NCBI GenBank assembly: GCA_020809705.1
Contig: CP085825.1
Coordinates: 7,750,001-7,814,000, forward strand
Source: Calonectria ilicicola
Lineage: Eukaryota; Ascomycota; Sordariomycetes; Hypocreales; Nectriaceae
Reading direction: 5' to 3'
Length of the DNA stretch: 64,000 nucleotides
Positions within the stretch are counted from its first letter, which is position 1, and each line of letters begins with the position of its first letter. Of this stretch, positions 1 through 11,692 are shown piece by piece. The notes beneath the pieces were generated by a model, which was not told where the DNA came from, ran no database searches, and saw nothing but the letters and a program-made list of their open reading frames with translations. The translations under genes and the position numbers were made by a program.

Positions 1-151
1 AGGCGGGGGGGTTGTGTACATCGATTACACAGCGTTCCGTGTCTCCTTTGCAGTTCGATTGATTCTCGTGAACCCCCCATGTCGTCAAAACTGTTCCTGT
101 CTTTGAATTGGTCTTCCGTATTTCCCAATCTTACCAACCCTGTCAATCAAA

Positions 152-1284
152 CTAAACCTCCGAGTGGTATTCTCTCTTGTAAGTGTTGGACCACACGCTC
201 CGGCGGGGCTTCGTGAGCCGCTTAAGACCAACCATCGGTGTGTTTATGGGGCTATCGCCAGTGTAAATGAAGAGATCGTAGAGCAGTCCTCCAAATGAGG
301 TGCCCATGAATGGTGCAACCATTGGAATCTGAGAGCAGACATTAGTAAAGGCAGCTTGTAAATCAAAGCAATTGAACATACCCAGAAGTAGTAGCCTCCA
401 AAGGACCACACCTCATGACCGTAACCGATCATGTAGGAAACCAAGCGAGGACCAAAGTCACGAGCCAAGTTAATTGCATAGCCAGTTTCCCAACCGAAAC
501 AAGCACCAATGCCGAAAATAAGGAAGAACAAGCAAATTGGCAGGAGGGGTCCAGCTCCAATGTTGTTGTTATCCACGAGGGCAAAAATAACAAACTGAAG
601 GATGGTGCTGGCAATAAACTCTGAGAAGAACATGCCAGTGCGTGTCATGAATGCGGCTGGGTATGTGCAGAAGACGCCGGCAGAGGAGGTGTTTAAGCCA
701 ACCGTTCGGATGCCTGGGCCTCCCTCGTAGTTGTCAATGGCAGACTTGTAGTTGCCATAAACAATTGCGGCTCCCGTCATGGCCCCCAGAAGCTGCCCGA
801 TAAAGTAGACTGGGAATTTTCGCCATGGGAGACCTCGGTACAGGCAGTTGGCAAGAGTCACAGCTGGGTTGAGGTGGCCACCGGATTTACCACCAACGTA
901 GACTCCAAGCATGACGCCAATGCTATAGGTCCAAATGTTAGCCAAGTTCGCCGTCATCTTTTTCCAATTGTTCCAATTGGGCATCGGATCGGCGTCTTAC
1001 CCCCATCCCCAGGAAATACTCTGGTAATCACCCTTTGTGCCCGAACTGAGGACAACTTGAGCAACAACGCCGTCTCCAAAGAGAATCAGCGTCATTGTTC
1101 CCAGAAATTCTGAAAACCCATCCTGGCAGATCTCTCGCACTCTGCTCCAAGGCAGCTGCTCCGGCTCATCGATAGTAAGCGGAGGAACAGATTCGCTCGA
1201 GAGCTCTTCGTGTTCAGGTCCTTTGGAGCCTCCCATTTCGAGATTGTGAACTCGAGTCGTCTTCTCAACGGATATATCTGACAT
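152..1284 (-). CDS. Aquaglyceroporin (MIP family glycerol/water channel)
   Basis: Channel for glycerol and water in the plasma membrane. The coding exons are 1284-1001, 922-382 and 328-152, giving 333 residues; both introns have GT-AG ends and matching phases. The first pore box is a normal NPA at residues 113-115 (context GGHLNPAVTLA). The second half-helix reads NLARDFGPR from residue 246, so its box is NLA rather than NPA, while the following Arg249 and Asp250 typical of glycerol facilitators are kept. Six hydrophobic segments lie between about residues 58 and 290, and the N-tail of about 50 residues is polar. The start is the first ATG in frame (MSDIS); the longer reading frame upstream lacks an ATG. 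It is divergent from a glycerol kinase, which supports glycerol as substrate. The family is clear; the transport preference is inferred. Confidence 0.93.
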
Positions 1285-2317
1285 TGGAAGCTGCAGAGTA
1301 CGGAATTGAAGTCGAGGAGATTGAGTGTGGCGTGATACAGGACACAACGGGGAGCATGGGACATTTATGCTCTGAGTGGCAACGATGCCGTACCGCCCAT
1401 GCTACCTGCTACAATGGCAATGAGGGGCTTCCAAGAGGGCACCCGTCGGGGTCTACGCTGTCTTACGGTACTCCTCTACGGTTTCATTCTCCCACCGGCA
1501 ACGGGATTTGCCCCCCAGACCGAATCTGGGCAGGAACGAGCCCAGATTTGTCCGAGGCAAATTTCTTTGCTACCCCCCAAGGACATCGAACCATCCAACG
1601 GGGAGGGGAAACGCTCTTCGGTGATGCATCCTCGGTGTGCGGCACCGAATAGATATACATGGGGACGGAAGACTCGGTGTTGCTCGCAACAGAACGGAGA
1701 CGTCAGAGAAAGCATTGCTGTGCCAGCTCCCACACGCCCCCCGAGCTGACCCCCCGGATTCCCCAGTCGAAGAATGAGTAAGCGCGGAGTAACGGAAGGG
1801 TGCCAATATGGTAAGAGTCCACGTGGAAGTCATGAACTCTGCATTTATCCGGATGGTCGGTCGCAGTGGATTTTTACATGAACCATTGTCGATGCAACTC
1901 GGTGTGAGCTCGCCGAATTTCATAGGACATTACCGAACACACGAAGCGGTTTTGCGGCCGTTGCTAGGCCCAGCAGCCTCCACTGAGGTAAAAACGCAGG
2001 TCTCCAGGGGCCTGGACTGAGCCATTACAACCATGTAGGATTGCAACCCCACAATCCGGGGTTGGGGTCATTGGCTGAGCTGGGGTTTGTACTCCGAGCT
2101 GCACCCCGCGAAGGCAACCTTAGCCGACGAGAAGCTGCCTTCACATGTAGAGTACAAATATTATGAGTGTCCAATTGCTAAGCCATCCAGCTCGGCTTCT
2201 GTATTCTCACGATTGCTTCTCCTCTCCTCTCCTCTTTTTAACTTGTCTTCACGGTTTTGCATCGTGTCTCGCCTAAGATTCTCCCGCATCTCGTCCCGTC
2301 TGGCAGCGCTCTTCACA
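1285..2317. promoter_or_regulatory. Shared divergent promoter of aquaglyceroporin and glycerol kinase
   Basis: This 1,033-base interval separates the two start codons and holds no convincing gene. It contains five matches to the carbon-catabolite repressor CreA/Cre1 site SYGGRG: 1513-1518, 1752-1757 and 1761-1766 (minus strand), 2056-2061 and 2080-2085 (plus strand). Four of them form two close pairs. Such hexamers occur about once per 256 bases by chance on two strands, so the count is not enriched; only the pairing is suggestive. A pyrimidine-rich tract at about 2210-2240 lies just upstream of the kinase start, as is common near fungal transcription starts. Confidence 0.4.
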
Positions 2318-3999
2318 ATGCCTTCCGCAAACGGGCCCTCGACCGTCAGCTTCATCGGCGCCATTGACCAAGGCACCACGAGCACGCGGTTTTTGATTTT
2401 TGACCCGAGCGGGCAGGTCGTTGCCACTCACCAGCTCGAGTTCAAGCAAATCTACCCTCATCCTGGGTGAGTCGAAGCTTCATCCCCCGCCTTTTGCACG
2501 TTTTCAATTGCTGACCGCGCGTTTGCGCATTAGATGGCACGAGCATGACCCCGAGGAGCTCATCAGCTCGGTGGAAGCTTGCGTCGACGGCGCGGTTGCA
2601 GAATTCGAGACCCAAGGTCACTCTCGCGAGCAGATCAGGGCTATCGGTATCACAAACCAGAGAGAAACCACTGTAGTCTGGGACAAGACCACCGGCAAGG
2701 CTCTACACAATGCCATCGTCTGGACTGACACGCGGTCAAAAGACCTTGTGCGACGGTTGAAGCACCGACTCGGCGCAAGCGAGCTCACATCCCGATGTGG
2801 CCTTCCCCTCTCTACATATCCTTCCGCCAGCAAGCTCCTATGGCTGCTGGATAACATCCCAGAAGTAAAGGATGCTTACGAGCGGGGCGTGCTAGCTTTC
2901 GGTACCGTCGACACCTGGCTTACATACAAGCTCAACGGCGGACCGGAGCGCGACGTCTACGTCTCAGATCCTTCCAATGCGTCGCGAACCATGTTCATGA
3001 ACCTCGAGACGCTGGATTACGACGAAGACCTCATCGATTGGTTCCGTCTTGACCGCAGCAAGATTTTGCTCCCCAAGATTGTGCGCTCCTCAGACAACAA
3101 GGCATACGGCTCGCTGGCGAGCACAGTGCTAAGGGGCACCAAGATCACTGGCTGCCTAGGTGACCAGTCCGCTGCCCTTGTAGGTCAGAAGGGCTTCACT
3201 CCCGGAATGGCCAAGAACACCTACGGCACCGGCTGCTTCCTGCTATACAACATTGGAGAGAAGCCTGCCATCTCCACACACGGCCTGCTCACCACTGTCG
3301 CATACGACTTTGGCGAGGGCCAGACCATGTACGCCCTCGAGGGCAGCATCGCTGTGGCTGGATCCAGCGTCAAGTTCCTCGTCGACAACTTAGGCTTCAT
3401 CGAGTCGTCGTCCAAGCTGAGCGCGCTCGCCGAGACGGTCGAGGACAATGGCGGATGCACCTTTGTCACAGCCTTTAGCGGCCTCTTCGCCCCCTACTGG
3501 ATCGACGACGCGCGAGGAACCCTCTTTGGCATTACGGCTTACACGCAGCGCGGACACATTGCGCGAGCCACCCTGGAAGCCACATGCTTCCAGACCAAGG
3601 CGATCCTGGACGCCATGAAGAAGGACAGCGGGCACGCGCTAACCGAGCTCGCCGTGGACGGTGGCATGTGCAACTCGGATCTTATCATGCAGGTACGTTT
3701 TTTTTTGGAGCCAGACCCTGAAAGCGTCGTGGCGTGTGAAGCTAATATGCCCTTGTTAGACCCAATCCGATCTCATCGGTATCCCTGTCAACCGGCCTGC
3801 CATGCGCGAAACAACAGCCCTGGGCGCCGCCATCGCCGCAGGCTTCGGCGTGGGGGTCTGGAAGGATTTCGACGAGCTGCAGCACGTGAACACGGAAGGC
3901 CGAACGATTTTCAAGCCGAGCATCAGTGCCGAGGATGCCACGAGCCGGTTCAGTCAGTGGGAGAAGGCAGTGGAGATGAGCAGGGGGTGGGCGAGCTAG
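2318..3999 (+). CDS. Glycerol kinase (FGGY family)
   Basis: Phosphorylates glycerol to glycerol-3-phosphate with ATP, the first cytosolic step of glycerol use. Exons are 2318-2466, 2534-3692 and 3760-3999, giving 515 residues. The N-terminal phosphate-binding motif [11 protein letters not shown] lies at residues 14-24, ITNQRET follows in the second exon, and the FGGY C-terminal signature region contains [11 protein letters not shown], which continues across the third exon junction into [10 protein letters not shown]. Both introns keep frame (phases 2 and 0) and have GTGAGT or GTACGT donors. The length is close to bacterial and filamentous-fungal glycerol kinases. It is divergent from an aquaglyceroporin, so uptake and phosphorylation may be co-regulated. 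A polyadenylation-like AATAAA follows the stop at about 4003. Confidence 0.95.
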
Positions 4000-4850
4000 A
4001 TGAATAAATTGAGTTGTGTGTGATGAGCGGTGGTGGTGGTGATGATGATCGACGGGTTTTGGGTTGTTTCTTGATGGTTTAGCACGTCTTGGTATTATTT
4101 TGTCCTGTCTATTTTTTTTTTTTTAAGTTGGCTACCCTAGTGCGGATATCCAGTTTGGGCCCGTCTGGCGCTATCTCTTGTAGCGTAGTTTGAGCACAGC
4201 ACAGCACAGCACACAGCACAGCTTGCAATTGACCAAGAAGGCATTCCCAATTGAGTTGATCAAGTGACCTACATACACTTCTCGTATCTGTCTGGACCGG
4301 TCCGCCTCCGAGGGATTAATTATCTTTTCTTTTGTTTAATTACGTACACCCACGCCATCAGCTTACGGAGCCGCTGCGGACTTCGCCGGAGCCGTAGCAG
4401 CAGCAGCACCAGCCAGCACCAGCAGCAACCAGAAGCCGGCTGCAAGGGTTTTATCCGGGGATAAGCAGTAGTGAGTGGGGAACCAGTCTAGTTTTTACCT
4501 GCCCTTTGCAGGCCTTCAATTCCGGCCGAGCCCCTCGCCTGGATGTCACGTCACCCAACCACCCTCCAGTCTGAGCGGGCTTCAGCAGGCTCTAGCTGCG
4601 GAGAAGGCACGTTTCGAGAGGCACATCAGGAAGGTAGCCTCCCGGTCAAGCGAGCGTTCCGAGCCCACACCGAGGCTGTATCCATCGCGCAGACTGTCTA
4701 TCTTTCTGATATGTCTCTCTCCCCAGATTTTCCCCACAGCCGGCGACAAGTTCTGTCCAGTTTTCTCCAGAGATTTTCTCCAAACTTGCTGCTTCTAGCG
4801 TGCGTTCCAGACGATCAATCCCATCAGTCAAGTATAAGGTATAAGGGAAA
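4000..4850. other. Intergenic region: kinase 3' end and regulator 5' leader
   Basis: No convincing gene. It contains a poly-T run near 4111-4123, an AGCAC-type short repeat (4193-4222) and a pair of TATAAGG motifs a few bases upstream of the next start codon. Short open frames here have no recognisable product. Confidence 0.5.
4193..4222. repeat. AGCAC-type microsatellite
   Basis: Five-base AGCAC units with slight interruption, read directly from the sequence in the spacer downstream of the glycerol kinase. Confidence 0.7.
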
Positions 4851-7375
4851 ATGTGGAGTTCCCGAGACGCCGGGCCAGACATGACGGCACCCAACGCACC
4901 ACCAACGGGACCGCTGGCCGATGAGGAAGTCAATTCGGCCTTTAGCCACGACGATGCATCAAGCGGAGAGGACGCCGGCACCGTCGGGTCGGGCAGCGCG
5001 CCGCGAAAGCGCAGGCGGGAGAGATACCAAAAGACTTCGTGAGAAACACCCCGGCTCCTCGCCTATTCCCGCTTCCTTCTCCCTCACCTTCTGCTTCGGC
5101 TTCTTCATGCATGACACGTCAACTGACCGTTGCAAGCTGCGAGTTGTGCAAGGCCCGCAAGGTGAAATGCGATCGAGCCGAGCCTGCATGCTCATGGTGC
5201 GCGCGACACAACCGCACATGCGTCTACCTAGACAGGCAAAAGGTCGGCGCACGCCCCGGCGCCAACGTCGAGCTCGAGGCCAAAGTCAACCGCATCGATG
5301 CTCTCCTACAGGCTCTAGGCCGCCGCGTAGAGGCTCACATTGCGAGCGACCACGCTGCCACGCAGCAGCTGTCGCCCTCCATCAGCAACCACAGCTCGGC
5401 GCATATCGACGGGTTTCCGCAAAACGAGACCCGGCTTAGTCAACGTAGTCTTCCGCCTGCCGCACCAACCTCGCAGCCAAGGTCACAACATCTATTCCAG
5501 AATCCCCTGTGGCATGTGGACAATGGCCAGGACAGGCCGACCCAGGGCCAGACAAGCGCTCCTTCACATATGGGAATTTTAGTAAATGATGCTTCCAATT
5601 TCTCCAATCCACATCAAGAGATCGCTGGGACGTCGACCTCGTTGTCAATAAGAACGTCAGACCCAGATCTCCCACCTCACTACATGATATACACTCTCGT
5701 CGACTTATACTTTAAACACTGCAACACTTGGTGCCCTATTCTTGACCGAAAAACAACTTTTGAAAGCCTGTTTGGGCCGACATCCTTACAGGAAACAGAA
5801 CAGGTTTTGATGTATGCCATAATAGCTACAACATTGAGATTCTTAAAAGACCCTCGGCTCTCGCCCGAGCTCAAAGCCCATTACCATAGAGTATGTCGGC
5901 ATAGAGTCCAGATCTATGCCATGGAACATATCAGTATTCCGGCACTTACAGCTCTTGTCATTGTGACGCTGGATGAACTAGGCACGTCGAATGGCCCTCG
6001 GGGATGGAACCTCCTCTCCCTTCTCGTGCAAAACGTGAGGCAGCTCGAACTTTGCAAAGAAACGAGCGTATACCTTAAAGCAGAAGCCCAAGAAACTCCA
6101 ACCACAGGGTCAATACGCAGAGTCGTGGTTGGCGAACCAGAATCCTGGATCGAGGATGAAGGACGCAGGCGGCTCTGCTGGGTCGTATATCTATTAGATC
6201 GATATGCGACCGTCGCCACGACAACGTTTGACTTTATGTTTGACGACATGAAGATGAAGAGGATCCTTCCCTGTTCATACGACAACTTCTCCAGGAACAT
6301 CCCTGTGGAGACGTCGTCTACTCCCACTTACACGAACTCGCATGCTCCAACCGAATACATCATCGGAAAACCCGAGAATTTGGGCAGCTTCTCGTATCAC
6401 TGCTTAATTATGCGAATATTGAGCAAAGTACACAATTTCCTCAAAAGTCCAGTTGATATTACGTCATCGGCGGACATGGCCAGTTGGCGCAACACGTATC
6501 GGACCCTCGATGGTGCGCTCAACGACTGGCTGCAAAACCTACCAAGCGAATACAGCAAAATATCGGCGCTGTGCCACTCAGACCCAGCCAGCCGCGTGGC
6601 TAATTGGTTCATGCTGCACAGCGCATACGTAACGTGCGTTGTCCGCCTTCACTCGTCGGCCGCATATCCAGCCGTTCGCTCTCACATCTTCGTCCCATCC
6701 CACTACGCCATGCAAAAGTGTCTGTCGGCCGTGCAGAGTCTTGGCGACATTGCACAGGACGTGCTCGAGGCTAACGGCTTGGACCTCCTCGGCCCGCCAT
6801 TCGCCTTTGCCCTATGGGTTGCTGCCAGGTTGTTGCTGGTTCACGCGGCGACGGTTGGGTCTCTGGATCCGAGGATCGGCTTCTTCATCGATACCCTGCG
6901 ACATGTCGGGCAGCACTGGGAGGTAGCCAACAATTACGCCAAGATTCTAGATCGTGTGGTTCAGCGGGACCGTCAAAGCGGGATGAGCTTCTCGTCCATG
7001 AGAAGGTACGTGTGTGTATCTGTTTTGCGGCTATTTCAGTTTGAGGAAAGACAAATAGAGCAAGGCTAACACTAGATCAGGAGCGCTTATGATTTGGTCA
7101 CTCTGACATCTAACAACCGGAGGAACGGCGTCGAGCAGACGTCGACTCAAGTAACATCGCTGAGCGAGCTGGACAACATCGATGTCTTTGATTTTTTCAA
7201 CTACCCCAAGGTTGCAAAATCGGTTGCGGCGTCGTCGAGCGGGCAGATCAACATCCTGCAGACACAGCCCACCACCACAGCAACCAGCAACGAAATGAGC
7301 GGGGACGCGACAAGAATAAACGGCGTGCTCAACCTCGAGCCTGACTGGCTGGGTTTTGGCACGTCATTCAACTAA
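4851..7375 (+). CDS. Zn2Cys6 fungal transcription factor
   Basis: Nuclear DNA-binding regulator of 783 residues from exons 4851-5038, 5137-7005 and 7081-7375. The binuclear zinc cluster has Cys at 64, 67, 74, 81, 84 and 91 (spacing C-x2-C-x6-C-x6-C-x2-C-x6-C), preceded by a basic run PRKRRRER at 51-58 that may act in nuclear import or DNA contact. The first intron falls exactly one codon before the first Cys, so the zinc cluster reads through only when 5039-5136 is removed. A linker with helical character (about 105-125) follows. The middle region (about 210-650) resembles the fungal-specific transcription factor domain. The C-terminus is acidic and hydrophobic (DVFDFF, EPDWLGF) and could activate transcription. 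Targets are unknown; the nearby glycerol genes are possible but unproven. Confidence 0.9.
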
Positions 7376-7781
7376 TAAGTGCCGAGTGTGATATAATAAC
7401 ACAGGCACGGGATACGCCGTGCTGCAACATCCAGGTCCCAGACATTGCCTTGGCCAGGGACACGCAATTCGATCCACTTTGCACCACACTATCAGCCAAC
7501 GAGACGGTCCCGATCCATGACGAGGCCAAGCCCACCAACCGCCGGGTAGCCGAAGCCGGGGAATGGAGCCTGGGTCTACGTAACATGGTGAGAGCATGCG
7601 TAAGACGATCGATCCTGTGGGAAAGCAGATTTAAATCAGCCTGCATTTTCGGACGCACTTCTCACCTCTTTGATTCTTCATCCACACCAACTCAAAATCG
7701 CCCCGACTGTCGTTATCGTTACACCACATACTTAATACACAACCTTAGAACCAACCAAACCAAACCAACCTCATCGTCAAA
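7376..7781. other. Intergenic region upstream of small wall protein
   Basis: About 400 bases with no gene recognised. The last 100 bases are rich in C, A and T with CAAAC/CAACC repeats, like leaders of strongly expressed fungal genes. Confidence 0.5.
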
Positions 7782-8400
7782 ATGAAGTTCTCCGCTGCCG
7801 TCTTCACCTCCATCATCGTCGCTATGGCTCAGGTACGTTTTTTTTTTCCTTGCACGACAGCTTGATGATGGCGTTATAACCGCCATCAACAAAAAACAAT
7901 AACAAATACGAAAAACATCAACAACACAACACATTCACTAACTGTCTCACCAGGCCGCCGACACCACCACTGCTGCTGCCGAGTACACCTACACCGGTGC
8001 CGCCGCCTCCCAGCGAGCCCAGGCTTCTTCTGAGCAGGCTGCTGCCAACGCTCGATACAGCAGCGTCGCCGCCTACATCTCCAGCTACGCTGCCTCTATC
8101 GCTGCTGCCGCCACCGCCTCCGGTGCTGCTACCGCTGCTGTCCCTACCACTGTCGCCACCGTTGCCACCTCTGCTGCCACTGGCTCTGCCAGCGCTGCTA
8201 CCGGTTCCAGCGCTTCTGGCTCCAGCGCTTCTGGCTCCAGCGCCTCTGACAGCACCGAGACTGCTGCCTCTGGCTCTGCTTCTGGCACCGCCTCCAGCGC
8301 TGCGGCCTCCAGCACCAGCGACGGTGCCGGCTCCATGCCCACTGCCGCCATTGCCATGGGTGCTCTCATGGGTGGTGCCGCCATGCTTGCCAACCTGTAA
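7782..8400 (+). CDS. Small Ala/Ser-rich secreted protein, probably GPI-anchored
   Basis: Predicted cell-wall or plasma-membrane surface protein of 165 residues from exons 7782-7832 and 7954-8400. The N-terminus (MKFSAAVFTSIIVAMAQ) is a typical signal peptide, ending at the splice junction. The mature part is almost only Ala, Ser, Thr and Gly, with a short SSASG repeat around residues 100-115, and has no Cys. The C-terminus (MPTAAIAMGALMGGAAMLANL region) is hydrophobic after small residues, as in GPI-attachment signals. The intron has a GTACGT donor, a CACTAAC branch and a CAG acceptor. The composition suggests O-mannosylated structural filler; no enzymatic function is visible. Confidence 0.8.
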
Positions 8401-10022
8401 ATACGATGTCGAATGATACGAGAGTTGTCAGCACCTTCACGTATGTGTTGGATAACGCGCGTCCACTTCCCCACAAGGCTGGATTTCTAACCCAAAAAAC
8501 AAAGATTATTTGTGGAGTCGGGAGCTGAGAGTTGAGACGGAAATGTTCATCCAAATTAATAATATGTAATTATCAAAGAGTTCATAGCGAAAACCCACAG
8601 CGAATAGCGTCAAGAAGCGTTGATATTCCATATTGCCACCCGAAAGTTTTCCCATTGTTGTTGTTGCTATATCTGATCACGATATGCCGTGCCATTTGTC
8701 GCTGCAAAAACGAAATTGTCGTAATTTTGGTCCTAAAAATAGGTGTGCTCGTCATGCGATTGGCATCTGACCTTTTTTTGACCAGGGTGTGCTCTTGAGG
8801 GGCAATTGCGTGGTCGGCTACCCTAGAGATCATTGGTGCGAAGGATTACTTGGGGGCAATTTTTTTGAGCGACTCGTCATAGACTTTCAACCGGCCATTG
8901 CCGTTTTCTGAAAAGCTGAAAAAAAGATATTATCTTATTATAAAATGCAGATGATGCTCACTGCCTCAATGCATCCCACCTTGATGCAAGCTGAGTTGTT
9001 GCGTTGAGGAATTGTATGTGGTGAGCCACCATGTTCACTTGGCAGTCAGTGATCGTCAAATACGGTGCTTCGCCGCGCACTACCCAACTTATCCTTGGAG
9101 TGTATACGAGTTTGCAAGTCGGCTTTAGCCGTCTCACTCAGCTAACAGTCTTTATTAATTCAGAATATTTCATTTATTTTTTAATTTACTATGCACTAAG
9201 GTTATTGAATTGGATTATTACATAGTTCGCAAGGAAGAGGTGGTAGGTAATATGGCAGATGGTCTGTGTTGTGTGTACTGTTGCGTTGTGTTGTATTCAT
9301 CTGCCCCTCCCTCTCTCTCCCCTCTCTCTCCCCTCTCCCTCCCTGTACTTTTGCATCCCTACCACTTGGCCCACTTACTACTGATTGAGGCTCAACCAAA
9401 GGGGCGCGACTCTGCTCATCCATCGAAACCCAATCGTGGCGCGTCCAGCTACCTTGGGCTTCGCTCTCGTGGATCGGCATAGCTGTTCCCCCAGATGATG
9501 CTCGACTCGCGTAGCGTCATTGACACTTAACTGACCGCTAAACCCACTTTCCGCTTCGGGTGAACACTGCATTCGCGTTCTTTGTGCCTTGGCCTGGGCC
9601 TTTGAGCAATTCTGACCACCCCAAATAATGCCAATGCGTGCTGACGTAGACAATCGCAATGCCCACAGCCCGGAACACGGCGCCCAGAGCCCGGACGAGT
9701 CGTACGCTGTCAGGGCCGCGGCATCCAATGAAATGGTGGAGTGCGCCAAGTCTTCAGTTGGCCGATACGAAAGCGAAGACAGGCCAACCCCACACTCTTG
9801 AAAATCCTTCGGCCCCTTTTTAGTCCTGGACGTTGTCTCTCTCTCTCTCTCCACACTTTATAATCACCCAAGTCAAATCAGATCATGTCACTCATCCTGG
9901 TCACTTGGCGAGGAAAAAAAAAAAAGGTAGTCATTTGATTGTAATCTTGTATTATTTGTTTAGTTTCATTAACTTCGCTTCTCGGGAATAAACACGCTGC
10001 TGCTGGTCAACATCTAGCTAGA
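8401..10022. other. Intergenic region with low-complexity tracts
   Basis: No gene recognised across about 1.6 kb. Contains CT-rich tracts (9303-9347 and 9835-9852), A-runs near 9914 and AT-rich sequence near 9150-9220. A 158-residue frame on the minus strand (9854-9378) has no recognisable domain and is judged spurious. Confidence 0.5.
9303..9347. repeat. CT-rich microsatellite
   Basis: Polypyrimidine run of CTCTCC-type units seen directly in the sequence. Confidence 0.7.
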
Positions 10023-11692
10023 CTACAGCTTGTGCTTGACCCAGTAAGCCTGGGGGTTGCACCATCCCTGCAGACCAACCTCACCCCAGTCCATGCCGAT
10101 GCCACTGTGCTTGTGTCCGCCGAAGGGCACGTTGGGCGCAAGCTCGAAGTGAGTGTTGACCCAGATGCTGCCGGCCTCGAGCTGCACGCACATGCGCTTG
10201 GCGCGCTCAACGTCCTTGCTCCAGATGGACGCGCCCAGACCGAGCTCAGAGGCGTTGGCGCGGCGGATCACGTCGGCCTCGTCGCTCCACTTCATCACTG
10301 GCACAATGGGGCCGAAGGGCTCCTCGACCACGATCTGCGAGTCCTCAGGGGGGTTGTCGACGATGACGGGGGGCACGTAGTAGCCCTTGCCCGTGGGGAT
10401 GTCGGAGCTGCCCAGCGCCGTCTTCCAGCCCTTCTCGTCAATCTGCTTGTACAGCTTCTGCAGCTTCTCGTACTGCATGCTGTTCTGGATGGGGCCAAAG
10501 AAGGCCTCGGCGTCGTTGTTGTCGCCCGTCTTGAGCGCCTTGACAAACTCGACGAGCTGCGCGAGGAACTTGTCGTAGATGTTCTCATGCACGTAGATGC
10601 GCTTGATGTTCATGCAGATTTGACCGCCGTGGACAAAGGTGAGGAATCCAACCTAGACAGGGGGGGTCAGCATGCATGGGTGGCGAAACGGTTAAGATGT
10701 GGCTTACCTTGGCAACCACATTCTCGATATCAACGTCGTCGCACACAACGGCGGCGTCGTTTCCACCGAGCTCGAGGGTGACGCGCTTGAGGGTGGCGGC
10801 GCATGAGGCCATAATCTTCTTACCAGTCTCAGTAGAGCCGGTGAAGCTGACCTTGGCCACGTCGGGGTGAGTGGTCAGCTTGGGGCCGAGGTCATCGAGA
10901 CCGCTGAGGGCCTGGAAAACACCGGGAGGGAAGATCTTGGCACCCAGCTCGGCCAGCTTGAGGGCGGAGTAGGGGGAGAAGGGTGAAGGCTTCCAGATGA
11001 AGGTGTTACCGGCGAGCAGAGCGCACAGCATCTTGCCGATACCGAGGGTGAGGGGGAAGTTCCAGGGAACGATGCCGACACCGACACCGAGGGGCACGTA
11101 TCGCACAATGGCGGTTCGCTGAAGGTCAATTGGTCAGTTTTTTTCTTTTTCTGCAAAATGAAGCTATTTCGCGTGGGCCAATTGGGTTTTGCGTATACCT
11201 CTTCATCGTCAACGGGCTTCTCCTCCTTCAGGCGCAGCTGGGGGATGCCGCGGGCCAGACCCATGACAAGGTACATCTCGAAACCACCGGCCTGGGGAGG
11301 CTTTCCAACCTCGAGGCCGAGCAGCTTGACGAGCTCTGGTGTGTTGGCCTCAATGGCATCGGCGAACTTGTTGAGGTACTCTGCGCGCTCATCCTGTGTC
11401 AGGTCGCGCCAGGCAGGGAAAGCAGCCTTGGCAGCGGCCACGGCGCGGTCGACATCCTCCTGGGTCGAGACGGGAGCCTCCCAGAGGGGCTCCTCGGTGC
11501 TGGGGTTGATTGCGCGGTGTGTCTCGGGCGTCGAGGTCAACTCATTGTTGATGACGTTGTGGAAGGACTGCGGCGGGAGGAGGAACAGTATGTGTTAGCA
11601 TCGAGATGATGTGTCTTGCATGGACGAACCGTGGCGTAGACTGGGGAAACCAAAAAAAAACTTACGTCAAGGGTAATGGTCAAGTCGGCCAT
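10023..11692 (-). CDS. NAD(P)+-dependent aldehyde dehydrogenase
   Basis: Oxidises an aldehyde to the acid with NAD(P)+. Exons are 11692-11666, 11567-11199, 11118-10708 and 10652-10023, giving 478 residues. The catalytic Asn is in VPWNFP (Asn152), the general-base Glu248 is in TLELGGN, and the nucleophile Cys282 is in GGQICMN. The cofactor-site motif FTGSTETGK occurs at about 224-232, and the late EEPFGPIVPV motif is present. All three introns keep frame (phase 0). The first coding exon is only nine codons (MADLTITLD), placed by a GTAAGT donor and a CAG acceptor. No mitochondrial presequence is obvious, so it is probably cytosolic. The substrate cannot be told; overall it resembles class I/betaine-type ALDHs. 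Confidence 0.93.

Noticed and set aside
1513..2085. Enrichment of CreA/Cre1 sites in the glycerol promoter
   Set aside because: Five SYGGRG hexamers in about 1 kb is close to chance expectation; only the close pairing was kept as a weak hint.
9378..9854. 158-codon minus-strand frame
   Set aside because: No recognisable domain and its N-terminus is encoded by a CT microsatellite.
10032..10781. 249-codon plus-strand frame opposite the aldehyde dehydrogenase
   Set aside because: It is a shadow of GC-rich coding sequence on the other strand, where catalytic motifs and splice phases all fit; the translated shadow has no domain.
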